64,000 bases of DNA from Steinernema hermaphroditum (GCA_030435675.1 CM059621.1:13082001-13146000); one strand, 5' to 3'; shown: positions 47,523 to 58,999, counted from the stretch's first letter. Numbers and translations are program-made. Notes: generated from the sequence alone by a model not told the origin.

Positions 47523-47595
47523 GGACCCTGGCGGGACTCGAACCCGCAATCTTCGGCTCCGGAGACCGACGCCTTCTCCTTTAGGCCACAGGGCC
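47523..47595 (-). tRNA. tRNA-Arg (anticodon CCG), intact copy
   Basis: Identical to the tRNA at 46689-46761 except nt 1 is G, restoring the full acceptor stem (GGCCCTG with CAGGGTC, one G-U). Loop CTCCGGA gives anticodon CCG. This is presumably the original gene of the duplicated pair. Confidence 0.93.
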
Positions 47596-48003
47596 GCATC
47601 TGTTTTATAGGTAATTGCCCGAAACTGTATCTCATATATCGATGTGTGTGGTCGTTGAAAGCAGTGATGGTCTTGATCAGAGGTTCGGCCTCGGAATTTT
47701 TGGTGAGTCATGGGTGGAACCTGGCAATCGAGACCGAGCCTTTTCAAATGGCAGGGTCTTGCAACGAAATTGTAGCGCCCTGGAGTAGCGGCAGTTGATA
47801 CAACTCAGCTGAGATTTGAACTTTTGCTGAAAATGCCCTGTCTTGAAAGCAAATAGACGAGTAGTCTATTTGAGGCGAGGTTGAATCACCCAGCTTAATT
47901 AACTCTGTCAGTCATCGATAAGCTCTTAGGAGGCGCTGATCCGGAAGATCATTATAAGATTACCGTAGGAGGAAACAGTCATTTATTGGTAAATATCATG
48001 GAA

Positions 48004-48290
48004 CTACTTCCCGTAGACGTAGTCGCGTTTGACCACCTTCTCGGCGACCTTCGGCGCTGGAACAGGGCCACTAGCTGACTTGTTGACAGCTTGCTGGTTC
48101 TCGTTGGGGGTGGACTCCGTCCTCGGAGGTTCGGTCGTGGAAGGAGTGACGTTTCCCTTGTTCTGGGGGTGTTGGGCGTTGGGGGCACACTGTAAACACT
48201 TCTTAGAGCCGTTGAGTCTAAGGGTTACGGTACCGAGTAGGAGGTGGAGACGAAGAGGAGAAGGAGGGCGAAGAAGACAAGTCGGGCCAT
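48004..48290 (-). CDS. small secreted peptide precursor ending KR-DYVYGK
   Basis: Two exons (48234-48290 and 48004-48189), one 44-bp intron at phase 0, 80 residues. Signal peptide MARLVFFALLLLFVSTSYS, which is the whole of exon 1. The mature part CAPNAQHPQNKGNVTPSTTE then PPRTESTPNENQQAVNKSAS is Pro/Thr/Asn-rich with possible N-glycosylation (NVT, NKS), and the C-terminus is VAEKVVKRDYVYGK. A Lys-Arg site followed by DYVYG-K is the layout of a neuropeptide precursor whose product would be a short C-terminally amidated peptide. I recognise no family. It could equally be a small surface or secreted protein; the processing is inference. Confidence 0.7.
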
Positions 48291-48429
48291 GGCTGCGGAA
48301 TGGTTCGTCCCTTCTTGGGGCTCTCTTTTATTCAACGTTGCTGGCTAAACTCGGGGATGACCAGAATAGACGTCTAGGAATGTTCGCCGTTTTAGAACAA
48401 GACGACTAAAAAAATTAAAATTCAATAAA

Positions 48430-51400
48430 TCAGTTTACTCTGAGTTTTTCTGCCACATCGCGTCGGTTATGACGCCACGACAGTAGTTCTTATTTGCTCT
48501 CAATACACGCAAACTGGACGGCAAAAGCACTGAAGTGAAAGTGTTGCCATATCTCAACTTTCCCCCTTCTACTTCCGTAAATAGGTTTTCTCTGGAAATT
48601 TTCATGAACTACAAAATTTGAATATACCGGAGGCTGTCAATGATTTCCAAGTACGCTTTCATTCGAATCGTACTCCGAAATTACAAATTACTCAATTCGC
48701 TTGTTGTGTAAACAAAGGGAATTCCCAGGATCTCCTGTAAATGTAGTGATCTCAGAATTAATTGCTTATTTTTCGATGGGCACCAGCCACGGATGGATGC
48801 GATCTCTGCGGTGCTTGGTGTCGCCGTGTGTCGTCCCCCATCTTCGGATTTTGGAGTTCTTTGCAACTAAGATTCCACCGAAAGGCCGTCGATCTCACGT
48901 GGAAAACGTAGTTGTTCGAAGAAAGTCCTCTGGAAACGCGATATTTCGTGCAAGACTAATCGAATCTCGCACGTAGCCTTTCTTTTGGTATTTTTGGTCT
49001 TATTACGCAGTGTTTCTGTAAAGATCGTAGCGGTGACGATTTCTGAAATGATCAGATGTTCGTCTCTTGCTACTCAGGCTCAGAATTAGCTTCTGGCGTT
49101 TTCAGAGTCACTGTCCCTTCGCTTCAATTTTCTACGTGTGGGGGTTTCTGCAGTTACTGACATATCCGCCATTCTGAGTAATGAACATCAACAATAAATC
49201 GAGGAATCAGCCTTCCGACCGGTTCGTTTCAATGAATCGCCTGAAATGCACTAAATTCTGCGTGAATGTTTGCAAAAAATAGGGAAACTTTGGAGGTCAA
49301 AACACAACCCAGTCAAAAAAGATATCTAAGCAGCTGCCATGTACTTATTGCAGCGAAAGTAGGCGCCCAATTCAGCTGGAGACCCCATTTCTACTTCCAA
49401 ACGTGTATTTCGGCAAGAGTCTGCTTGACATTTGCATTGGAATTCCCAGAGATGTCAGGCTAGGTTTTCACCGGGTTCTAGTGATCCCGAAGCGATTGCT
49501 TTCGATTCAACATTTGCGTGTCCACACAGTCCGTGCTCCATACTGAATCCGAGCGAAGCATGGACATTGGAAGAGCAAATATCCATCTTTTGTTTGCCGG
49601 TCGGGCAAGTCCTCGGTCTTGTCAGCCAGTCCTTGGAACTACAGCTCCATGGTGTTCCAGGCCTTCTGGGGGCCTTCCGGAGCTATCGTTGTACCAACTA
49701 CGACGGCCACTTTCGAGAGTTGGTTCATTTTTTGCGTTTCTATTGCAACATTCTCGAGCAGAACAAACGAACTTATTTCCCATTAATCACACTGATTATC
49801 CTTTTTCTGCCTAGTTCATAGAGTTCCACCGTAATGTGTTACGTCTTTTAATTGAAAAATTGACAAAATTTCCCTTAATCCACGGACCACTAATCTCATC
49901 TGATCTTTTGCCGTAGATCGCGGTCACAGATCAGTAATTGGATGTGGAAAATAGTAATTTAATTCAAAGGAATAGCACTTACTGTTGATGGATGTTTATT
50001 TCCTGCGTTGATTTCTGCTGAAAGTTAGGCATTTTCAGTTATTGTGTGATCACAGGAATCACTAATTTTTTTCCGAAACGAAATCCATTACATCCATCTA
50101 AGTTTCATATCCGCTTCAGGGAACTGCGCTATTAAACTGCACATTTTGGTTAGAAACTAACTAAAAATTAGGACCGTATGTTCGTTCTGCTTGGTGTATA
50201 CCACTCATTCCCAATGCTCAATACAAATAAATGCTCTCTAATGCGCAGATTTATGACCGTTCATTCATCTCAACAACGGCTACACAAGAATCACAACAAA
50301 CACGTAACCGTTTGTAGCGCGTTTTAGACTCTCACGCGCCGATTCCGTGCGTATCGTCACAGCGGATTTTGGACTCGGTTCAAAACGGACCCATGGCGTG
50401 TGGTTATGGTAAATATCAACAGCACACGTTCGCTGAGATGTTCACGTGTGAAATACTTCCTCTTCGCTCCAAAAACGTTTCTTTTGCAAATATTGATACG
50501 CTCAGAGACCGAGGTCATGTACCGATGATTAGGTCACACGTAAAAGCGAATTAGGTCTTTAGAGACTCACTGGGGCATAGACTCACTGTACTTTTTCTCA
50601 TTTCCGTAAAGGATTCACGTTCTAAATTTGGCTAGAGAATGCAGCACCTTGCTCATAATGCTGAGACTAAATTCACTATAATCATGATGTCTTCCGCGTG
50701 CGATGAAATTGACATTTTTGTCATAGTTGCACTTTTGGTGCTTCCAGCACTTCTTTCAACCTCGTTCTTCCGTCACCCTCTTTGACCGTTTTTGGCTCTT
50801 TCGCTTTTTTTCTATTCTCTTTTCTATTCTCTTTTCTATTGCCAAGAAAAGCGAAAAAGATTCCAATTTCCAGGTGGACCCTTCCTGGATGGAATTTCAT
50901 CCACATGTCTGTAGATGTTATTTACGGAATGCGCCAGTGAACACCAAGATCGTAAACTCTTCAAAAATTCCAAAAGACATCACTTATCCGGCGTAAACAA
51001 TCGAAATGGCCACATCGCCGTAATTCATCCTAATAATAGTTCTCTTTAAAAGCATAGCGTAAACTTGTGAGCCTCGCAGCGATACTCTTTGCAAATGGCA
51101 GAAAGTGCAAAAATAGCAAAAAATGGCGCGTGATAATTTAATCTCGACGAGCTCAACCTGAAAGGTGTCCGTTCTTTTTAAAGATCAGATTCATTGCTTC
51201 TAGTGCTTCGTCCCGTCCCTATTAACTTTCTTTAGAAATAAGGTACAATAACCTAGCCCTATTTCGATGAGGCATATCTCATAATCGTGTCCTCGTGATT
51301 CTCCTTTCTTAGGGGTTATACATGAACAACCATAAAAAAGATTGTGAGTTTATATACTTGTCCATTGGGAATGTCTGGAAAGCTTAAGTATGCATTGAGT

Positions 51401-52060
51401 CACTGAGGGAATTACCGGTTGGAAATGAATGTCTTGTTGGGAGAAAGAATACTTTTTGACATACATGCAGTTTTTGCGAGTTTTTACTATCGAATGAACG
51501 GTTCACTCAGCTCATTCGCCAGACCTCAGTGAGGCAGAGCTAGTCCTAGTGTTTGGCCTACCGTTTGCTTCGCGTCGATCTTAGCATTGCATGTTTGACC
51601 TCTCCCTTGTCCACAATTAAGTCACAAATTCGCTCAATTATGCTGACCAAGAACCTGGAAAATAGCATAATTTCTTTTGTGTAAATGTTCTTTTAAAGTC
51701 CGCTTATTCACTTTCGCTTTATTTTTAACACAGAAATTTTGAATATTCCATTTCATGCTCTATCTTACGACAATATTTCCAACACCGAATTGCTGAGTTT
51801 TTCAATTTTTTCACCTCCTTTGTACGTTTATTTTTGTCCGCCAGATTAGAATCTTCTTTTGATAGAAATATAAAAAAGTGCCGATTCCCATGTGGGATCG
51901 GGAACTCGGAAAAGTCTCATTAGCACCAAAGTCTGCGAAATACAAAGCGCCTTTCGAGTGGAGGCACGCCCGATGGCGCACGCGAAATCGCTCATATGAG
52001 AGGTCGCCTCCAATGCTCGAGCATTCTCTGATCGTTCCGGACTCTGACGATTTCAGATTC
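48430..52060. other. gene-poor stretch
   Basis: No gene supported. Holds a dispersed-repeat fragment at 49590-49720 and a short tandem repeat of a CTATTCTCTTTT unit (three copies, about 50810-50840). Other frames look random. Confidence 0.4.
49590..49720 (-). repeat. GC-rich dispersed repeat, fragment
   Basis: GGAACTACAGCTCCATGGTG followed by TTCCAGGCCTTCTGGGG is the reverse complement of the CCAGAAGGCCTGGAACACCA / GGGAGCCGTAGTTCC block of other copies, with the flanking GCCAGTCC and ACGACGGCCACTTTCG also in family style. Confidence 0.6.
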
Positions 52061-52063
52061 ATC

Positions 52064-55000
52064 ATGTCAAGCACCCAATTCTACATGATCGTCTACAGCG
52101 TCATAGGTAGATCATTAGGTGAACCATCCGATTAAAAGTTATTGATCTTAGGTTGTGTTGTAGTAGCTGTAAACGTCCCCATCTGCTGTCTCATCTACTT
52201 CTCCAAATCTCTGAAGCCCTCCAAGGAGCTCATCCTGATAGGAGGCCTCTGTCTGGCCGACACAGTCCAGGCCCTCGCCAACATCCTCTCGGGATTCCAG
52301 AGAATCATCTTGTACGCGAACGGCAGAAACGAGCTGCAGGAGAACTCGTTGAGATGTTTCGTTGAACCCTTCAACGTCCTCTTCTTCTTCGGGTACCACT
52401 TGGTCGGCATCATGACCATGTTGGTGTCGCTGGACCGACTCGTCGCTGTTCTGAAGCCGATGAAACACGACTCGATCTTCTCGAGGAGGAATGGGATCGC
52501 AATGACCGTTGGTGAGTTCAGGTCTTAGATGGCGGAAAAACGTCCATATTTCTTTGCAATTTCATTGACCGGAGCCTGTGACAGAACTATTTTCGACAAA
52601 AACGCCATTACAATTCTGAGTCCGTCATCCGTTTACAAATACGCAATTATAGAATCGACGTCTCTAGACTGATCCACACAGTATCCTCTGCTTTCACTTT
52701 AAGCGACACTAGTTGGCTGTCCTCAGACACTATGCGATCAACGGGGTTCTCTCAGACGTCCAGAACTATTGGGTTGGTCCATTGAAAATGTCGGATGATT
52801 TAAGTGGCAGTTTCGTACTACATATCCATGCCTGTCCTTCGCGATGTTGACGATTTGACTGAACAACTGCAGCCCGCTTCCCGGGAGAAAGATGGATCCC
52901 TCGTTCTTAGAACACAAGGGGTTTAGGGTCGAAAAGAGTTTTGGTCCAATTTTCGACCTCTTTCTTTTATTTTGAGTGGTTCCCTCTGGTGTCGTCATTT
53001 GTAATGGAGCACAGATGACGGTAAGATAGAGCGAAGAGAGTGCTATAAGAAACGCAAACAGATAATCTCTCAGCTCAAAGTGGAGAGCCATTGTGAAGGT
53101 CAACTTCAAAATGTGAGGTCTCGGGTACACGTACTTTTAGTGAATCCAAGGGCCATTTTTTCAACATTTGGCCTCTGTTTCCTAAAAGTTGAAATGACTG
53201 CGTGGAGTCACTGTATGGGCTTGGTAGCTGTGAGTGATAGCTACCTGCTACATGTCCCCATTGTCTGCTATAACACTTAATCAATTGGGAACTTTAAAAG
53301 TTAACGGAACATGGCGATTCGAAAAGTCCATCTTTTTGAGATTAGCTCATGTCATGATATACAACCAAGACAACAATAAATGCATTCGGTAGGCAAGACC
53401 TAAAGATATACGTGGTTGAAGGTAGTGCACGTACATCACACAATTAATGCCGTAGGTAGCCCGAACATCACTTCGCATTTTGCCATCTCGAGGTGCTAGA
53501 AAAATGGTGATTAAAACAGAATAAGCGTCCAACATCAAAAGGATGCATTGTACAAGTTGCCAATCACAGTGCAGGGAGAGAATTAACTGTACTCAATAAC
53601 GTACCTATTGGTTTGGTCATACGAGCAAATATTGTAAAATTAAAGGATGTTTACACCATCCGACATTTTCAATGGACCAACCCAATAAAATCGGCAGACA
53701 CTCTGTCCAAGGGTCAATTTCACTCCCATCCCGCGGAACACCTTGTTCTTCTGATATTAGACTTGGGCACAAATCTATAAAACTTCATCGACCAAAGTCC
53801 TTGACTATGTAACAAGTCTATTTTCGGAAAAAGTCATTACAATTTGTGGTCATTCACAATAGAAATGATGCCGATCGAGTTCGAGATCCAAACGAGTCCG
53901 AATTTCACTCCAAGGTTTTGCTGAAAAGTTGAAAATTAATAGTGTTTTCGGATCAGTTCCTCACTTTTATGTCAGCTGAGAATCAGCGACGAATGAGCGC
54001 ACAGTCCACCGTAATCGCATATTACAAATGAAAGCAGTGTGCGGTGAAACCAAATCCAAACGAGTCTCTGTTCCCCGCGGTCATTGGCTAGAAATACTTT
54101 GGCCATGTGGGTCGCTAAACAGCTGTTAACTTGGCAAAAAAGAAAGCGAATTGTATTTTGGAAGTTTACCCACACACGGACGTCAGCATGCGGTTTCGTG
54201 CAGAAACAACTTTTCACTCAACGACCAAAGACAAACTTGACCCTCAAAGTGGTCGATCACTTTCCCACAAGCCGGAAGAAAGACTGAGTAATCGGCTGTT
54301 TGGCACGATTATAGCCCCGAGCATGCATCCAAAATCAAGAAACGCATGTTCGATGGTCACAAAATTAGTCACACTTCAGAAATGGACATGAAACGAGGAC
54401 AATAAAAGGCCATGTACTGTACTTAAGGCCATGCGCTCTTTTCTGTTGGAACTGTTATCCTCCTAAAGGAACCTTTCTGTAGTCTGTAGTACTCTAAAGT
54501 TCACACTTGGACAACAGCTTAGTACTGTGCTAGTAAAAGAGGCATCCAAATCCTCTCTTTTCAGCGACGTTCTCCTTCAGCGCCTTGGCCTTCATCTTCT
54601 GTTTATTCTTCCAAATCAAGTTCCAGAAACAGATGTCCATCCTCTGCTTCGGCAGCGAAGCGTATCTTCCGGCCGTTTGGGAATGGGTCCACCAGATCCG
54701 CCTCATCCCCGTCCTCATCAGCATAGCCATGTACCTCCCTATAAGCTATAAACTCTACAAAGTAAGTCTACGTTTACTTCTTTCCTGCACACCCCGAATT
54801 CAGATCACGAGCGTTCACGCTGTTGGCCGTCAACAGTACCAGAATAAGAAGCTCGTCAACTTCACGAAAACCGTCGGCTTTCTCTCCATCAGCGCTCTCA
54901 TCTTGATCGTCTTCCCGGACCTCCTCGTCTCCTACTTTAAGAAGTGGGTCGGCGACTACGAGAAGGCGATGTTCATCCTGGCGCACTCGAAGGCCATCGT

Positions 55001-55151
55001 CAACATCTTCATCTTCACGTTCCGCCATCACGGACTCCGTAGAACGTGTGCGAATGCGGCGAAACGTTTCTTTGGATACGTCACCGGGAACAGAGTTAAT
55101 CTCGTCACTGTCAGCTACGTCCACAGCATGCGCTCCGCGGATACTCATTGA
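52064..55151 (+). CDS. srsx-like 7TM chemoreceptor 5
   Basis: Four exons (52064-52106, 52152-52511, 54565-54761, 54804-55151), phase-consistent. Start MSSTQFYMIVYSVIG follows a GATTTCAG acceptor (possible SL site). Exon 2 encodes TM1 to TM3 without the intron present in paralogues: LIGGLCLADTVQALANIL, CFVEPFNVLFFFGYHLVGIM and TMLVSLDRLVAVLKPMKH. After a 2.05-kb intron come TM4 and TM5 (MSILCFGSEAYLPAVWEW) and TM6/TM7 (FILAHSKAIVNIFIFTFRHH). The long intron contains a 917-bp TIR element. About 315 residues. Same family as receptors 1-4 but separated from the cluster by about 24 kb. Confidence 0.86.
52769..53685 (-). mobile_element. 917-bp TIR element in a receptor intron
   Basis: TA-flanked; left end TTGGGTTGGTCCATTGAAAA and right end its complement (TIR at least 27 bp, through TGTCGGATG). 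TTGGGTTGGTCC is a mariner-type terminus. No transposase is visible; the minus strand has a frame (from 53093) beginning MALHFELRDYLFAFLIALSS with a signal-peptide-like start and no known relatives. Confidence 0.8.
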
Positions 55152-55394
55152 TATTCAGGGCTCATTGCATGTGGTGCCGTTTTGTATTCGTTGTGCTTTG
55201 TGAACGGAATATTTGAAAACATAAACTAAACTAATTTATTCATTTTCATTGATTAGTACACTAATCTGGACTTAACACATGGATCAAAGGCATCACACCT
55301 TATACTATCACGCCAAAAAAAAGTTAACAAAGAAAGCGTGTTTATGGTCCCAGCTGAATGAATTACAGTACCATGTGGCGGCGACTAGGGACTG

Positions 55395-55980
55395 TATAAA
55401 ATAAAGAAAGCCGTGGTGAGATCCTCGTGTCGCGGTGGCGAGCGGTCGGTCCCTCCGGTCGCTCTCTGAGAGTCGGGTTGGTCAGACAGCAAACCCTGTG
55501 GCAGTTGTGAGTTTTCCGGCTTCCAGAGGGAATTGGGACACCCGGAAGCCGTAGTCCCACCACCGCTGACAACAACATGTCCGGCGCCAGAAATCCGACG
55601 CCCGACGCTGCGTGAGATGTCATCCCGAAGGTCGCCGACGCTCTGAGGACACCAACACTGAGGAAGACGCAACCCCGAACCACGGACTCATCTCTCCGTA
55701 GTAGATGCGAGCTCAGAAGCCTCCTCTGACGCTGAAGCCTCCTCAAACGCCCCGAGAAGAAGAAGTTCGAGCGCCATTTCCGGAGTTTCGCCGATTCCCA
55801 GATGCCCCGTGAAGCGCGCCGTCTCCCACCGGTTCGACATCAACGCCGCGCCAGGAATGAAGCCGTCTACAAGTGATATCCTCTGTTGTCTATTAATCGG
55901 TGTCATGCAAGGCGTAACGCCTTTGATTCATGAAGTAAAATCGTGAAATCGCGAAAATCGTGAAATCGTGTGGTGAGATC
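55395..55980 (-). repeat. GC-rich dispersed repeat, long reverse copy
   Basis: Reverse complement of 35200-35640 over about 430 bp, then continues with GGCGTAACGCCTTTGATTCA and repeated AAATCGTG, matching the end of the 13.93-14.42 kb copy. This is the most complete copy and links the two sub-types into one family. Confidence 0.75.
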
Positions 55981-56350
55981 GATCGTTTGCAGACAATTTG
56001 GCTAAAGTGAATGCCACGAGTCGATTTTTCCAGATGTTTAGAATGAGACCTTAGGGGACAGTTTAATGGCTACACTCTTTTGGACTTCGTTCTTACCTTT
56101 TTATGGCTCTCCTGGAAGAAAAACCGAGTACAACCCCCTTACAGAATCAACGTCTTTCCAAAAATTGTAATGGATTACTGTAGTTTCATACTTGCAAAGG
56201 CTCAGTTTGTGTCAAAATATTTTATTTGTCCTTCTTTGAATAGATCCTTGAAATTGATCACAAAGCAGAACCCACCAATCTATCCTCCACATAGTCACTA
56301 GCTCTCTGCACCATGACGGGACCTCACAAAGTGCCAGTCGCGCGCCCTCG

Positions 56351-56364
56351 TCTCCATAGCAACA
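56351..56364 (+). promoter_or_regulatory. X-box (RFX/DAF-19 site)
   Basis: GTCTCCATAGCAAC matches the nematode X-box consensus GTHNYYATRRNAAC at every position. It lies 56 bp upstream of the IFT38 start codon. RFX-family factors (DAF-19 in C. elegans) activate ciliary genes through this site, so the placement supports ciliary expression of the gene. Confidence 0.85.
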
Positions 56365-56419
56365 GGGCGCGCGCGCTGGTTTACCTCAGTTGCTCTCCCC
56401 AGCTTTGGTCACTCTAGTC

Positions 56420-58245
56420 ATGTCGTATCGAGAAGTCAGAAGTAAGTTCGTGGATCGTTTCCCCAAATGGCAAATCTTCTAGACGTCACGGAGATGCTCC
56501 GCGCGCTCGCCTATCCACGTCTCGTCTCCATCGAGAACTTCCGGACTCCCAATTTCAAGCTCGTCGCCGAAATCCTCGAATGGGTCGCCCACAGGTGACC
56601 AATCGATAAGTCTTTGGTGACCACGAAATGTTCAGATTCGACCCAACAGCGCGACTGAACTTCAATCTAGAAAATCAAGGAGAACGAGTCCTTTTCGTCA
56701 AAACAGTCGTCCTTCTGCTTCTTCAGAGAGCCCGCGTCAAGCTGAATCCCAGGAAACTCTACCAGGCAATTTAGAGGCGCCCGTCATAAAAGAGAAAACC
56801 TCATTTAGGCCGACGGTTATGCAGCACAGGAGCTGCACGTAGTCTTAAAGATTCTGTACGATGCGACGCTAGAAAAGCCAGCCGAGGAGAACTCCTCTGA
56901 ATGGACCATCATGAAATCGAAGATTAATGCTAAAGTGCGTGAGCTAATGTCAAAGCCATCCATGGAGGTTGTTGGATTTAGAGGCAGGAAATCAGTCGAA
57001 TCCGTCAGCTTGCTTCGCAGATTCCTCAAAGTGGCGCTGCGCTCTTCGATTTACTGAACAAGGAAGTTGTCGCCAAAGTGAGTCGATTTAGAATGCATTG
57101 AAAACGGAGTTTACGAGTTTAACCTCTCGGATCAATGGCACTAGAGACCCCGGAGTTCCAGAGGATCTTCGGCAGCTTTAGTGGTGGACTCGGTCGAATC
57201 CGATGCCACTGAAGAGTTCCTTGACATTGTGGTTTGAACTACGGTTCCCTGGTGTTCCTTCTAGGGGCCGAGGATATCATTGATGGCAACATGGAAAGCC
57301 ACGTACGACCGCTCACTCAACTTATTTAGCGAACTTCAGAGAGAGAGAGTCGCTCGAATGAGTTGAGTGACCATTTCAAGTCTCTGAATCAGTGTTCTCT
57401 GAGGGTTTCTACCCAAAAAAAAAGAACACGAACACATCTTTGTTTATGTTCTATTTTCGTCATTCAAGAGAATATGGAACACAATGTCATTCCAGGACAA
57501 ACGCTCTCGTGCTCTCACAAACAGCCTAAACCTCTCAGACGTGGAATCCAACATTCGTTCATTGGTCACAAGCGCCGTCGATAGCTTCAAGGCCGTCGAA
57601 GACAAGTTGGCCAACATCAACAACGACGAACAGGCTCTTGACACGAAAATCGAGCGCAGAAAGAAAGAGTACGAGCAGCTAGAGAAGAGACTCGCTAAAC
57701 TCCAGGTGCTCCTGAGTAGGAGATATGATCACATGCAGTTTTAGTCATTCCGACCTCAATACATGGACGACTACGAGAAGTACGAGCAGACCTTGAAAGG
57801 TCTCTACGAGCTCTATGTGATCAAATTCCGGAATCTGACCTACATGGAGCAGCTGGCACAGGAGGTGGAGAGGGCGGAGAAGGAGAAGACTGCCGAGCTG
57901 GAGCAGACGATGCGCCAAACGGTCGAAAAGATGAGGAGCGAAGTGGCCAAGAGCCCTCCGTAGGTTTGAGATGAGAGACCTTGATAGGAGCGGTCTTTCA
58001 GGATCGAGAGCCTCCAGATCGAAGACATGAACAAGAACGAAGTGAAACGGCCGATGGTGTTCGGCAACATGACGGGCGCGGGACTTTCGGACGACGACGA
58101 AGACGACGACGACGAGGAGGACGAACTCGTGAACTTCGACGAGAACCTCGACCTCGAGGAGGAGTTCCTGCATGACAGGAGGGGATCCCTGCAGAGAAGC
58201 GAGAACGTCGCCGAGGACGGCGACAACGACGAGGACGACTTTTGA
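56420..58245 (+). CDS. dyf-3: Clusterin-associated protein 1 / IFT38 (DYF-3 homologue)
   Basis: Eight exons (56420-56441, 56483-56594, 56636-56765, 56809-56934, 56982-57077, 57496-57705, 57745-57959, 58002-58245), all phases agree, 384 residues (family about 400). N-terminal calponin-homology-like domain: [57 protein letters not shown]. Middle and C-terminal coiled coil: [38 protein letters not shown], then an acidic tail with [13 protein letters not shown] subunit of the IFT-B complex carrying cargo into cilia; in C. elegans only ciliated sensory neurons use it. Intron 3 starts GC (CAG|GCAATT), a GC-AG intron. Intron 5 (418 bp) contains a dispersed-repeat copy. X-box upstream. Confidence 0.93.
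57130..57370. repeat. GC-rich dispersed repeat, copy in IFT38 intron
   Basis: Contains ACTACGGTTCCCTGGTGTTC, AACATGGAAAGCCACGTACG and GAATGAGTTGAGTGACCATT, diverged versions of family blocks (GGAACTACGGCTCCCTGGTGTTCC, GACCGCTCACTC). Lies wholly within intron 5. Confidence 0.6.
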
Positions 58246-58552
58246 GCCGGCTTCGTGGCTGTGCTATGGAAGTTCTAAAGAGTTATTTGTATTTGTTTTG
58301 CATTAAAAATCGTAGAAACATGACTGTCAACAGCTACACTTTCACCGTCATATAGCCATTAGAGCATTATATCTCTTCTTTCTTTGCGATAATAGCAATC
58401 TATTTCCGCATCAATCTAACTGGAAACACTGTCGCTGTGTGCGAGAAGGGCTAAATGTTTCGAGATTAGTCATTGCCGCGACGTACGTTTCCTTTTTGGT
58501 CCGTTTCGTCTTTCGCACAGGGAGCATTCTTTGCTTTCCCCACGAAGAAAGA

Positions 58553-58992
58553 ATGCTCCGAGTGGTCGTTCTCTGTTCTCTCGTTTGGATCTCTCTGATT
58601 TCCACTGTAGGCGCATACATTCCCTTCTGTGAATGCCCGACTTCCAGGAATCTCCGATCAGAGCGTTGCGATCAAGAGGGATAGTCCGCTTTGATGTCGG
58701 GGTTGACTGCATTAAGAGAAGCACCACGGTACAGCGCGACCCTAAATGCTCATAACTACAAGAATCGTTTAAGCTTGACGAATTCATCGACTGCTTCTAC
58801 CGCTCTTTTAACGACCAGGAGCTCTCTCACTCTGATATTAAGTACATACTTCAGAAGATCATCGATCCTGTCTTTCAGGTGACCATGGGGCGACGGTCCA
58901 GAAAGAACGTCTATTTTTAGGCTACCGTAAACAACCCCACCTCATCCAACATCGAGCAAACGGCGTACTTTAATAGTACGCTGCAGGAATAA
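58553..58992 (+). CDS. small secreted protein A, unknown family
   Basis: Four exons (58553-58606, 58648-58728, 58774-58878, 58921-58992), all phase 0, introns 41-45 bp, 103 residues. Signal peptide MLRVVVLCSLVWISLIST forms exon 1. Mature part: ESPIRALRSRGIVRFDVGVD-CIKRSTT, LDEFIDCFYRSFNDQELSHS, DIKYILQKIIDPVFQ, ATVNNPTSSNIEQTAYFNST. Two mature cysteines could form one disulphide. No known domain recognised; helical in character. Exon layout resembles the gene at 62040, whose last coding exon also begins ATV after a phase-0 intron, so they may be relatives. polyA signal AATAAA about 30 bp after the stop. Confidence 0.7.
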
Positions 58993-58999
58993 ATTTGTT

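Larger units (their letters stand above)
45932..47594. repeat. tandem duplication, two copies of 829 bp
   Basis: Bases 45932-46760 and 46766-47594 are identical as far as I compared them, at an offset of 834, separated by TGTTC. The unit contains the end of F-box gene 4, a decayed F-box-like relic and a tRNA-Arg. High identity means the duplication is very recent or an assembly artefact. Confidence 0.95.
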
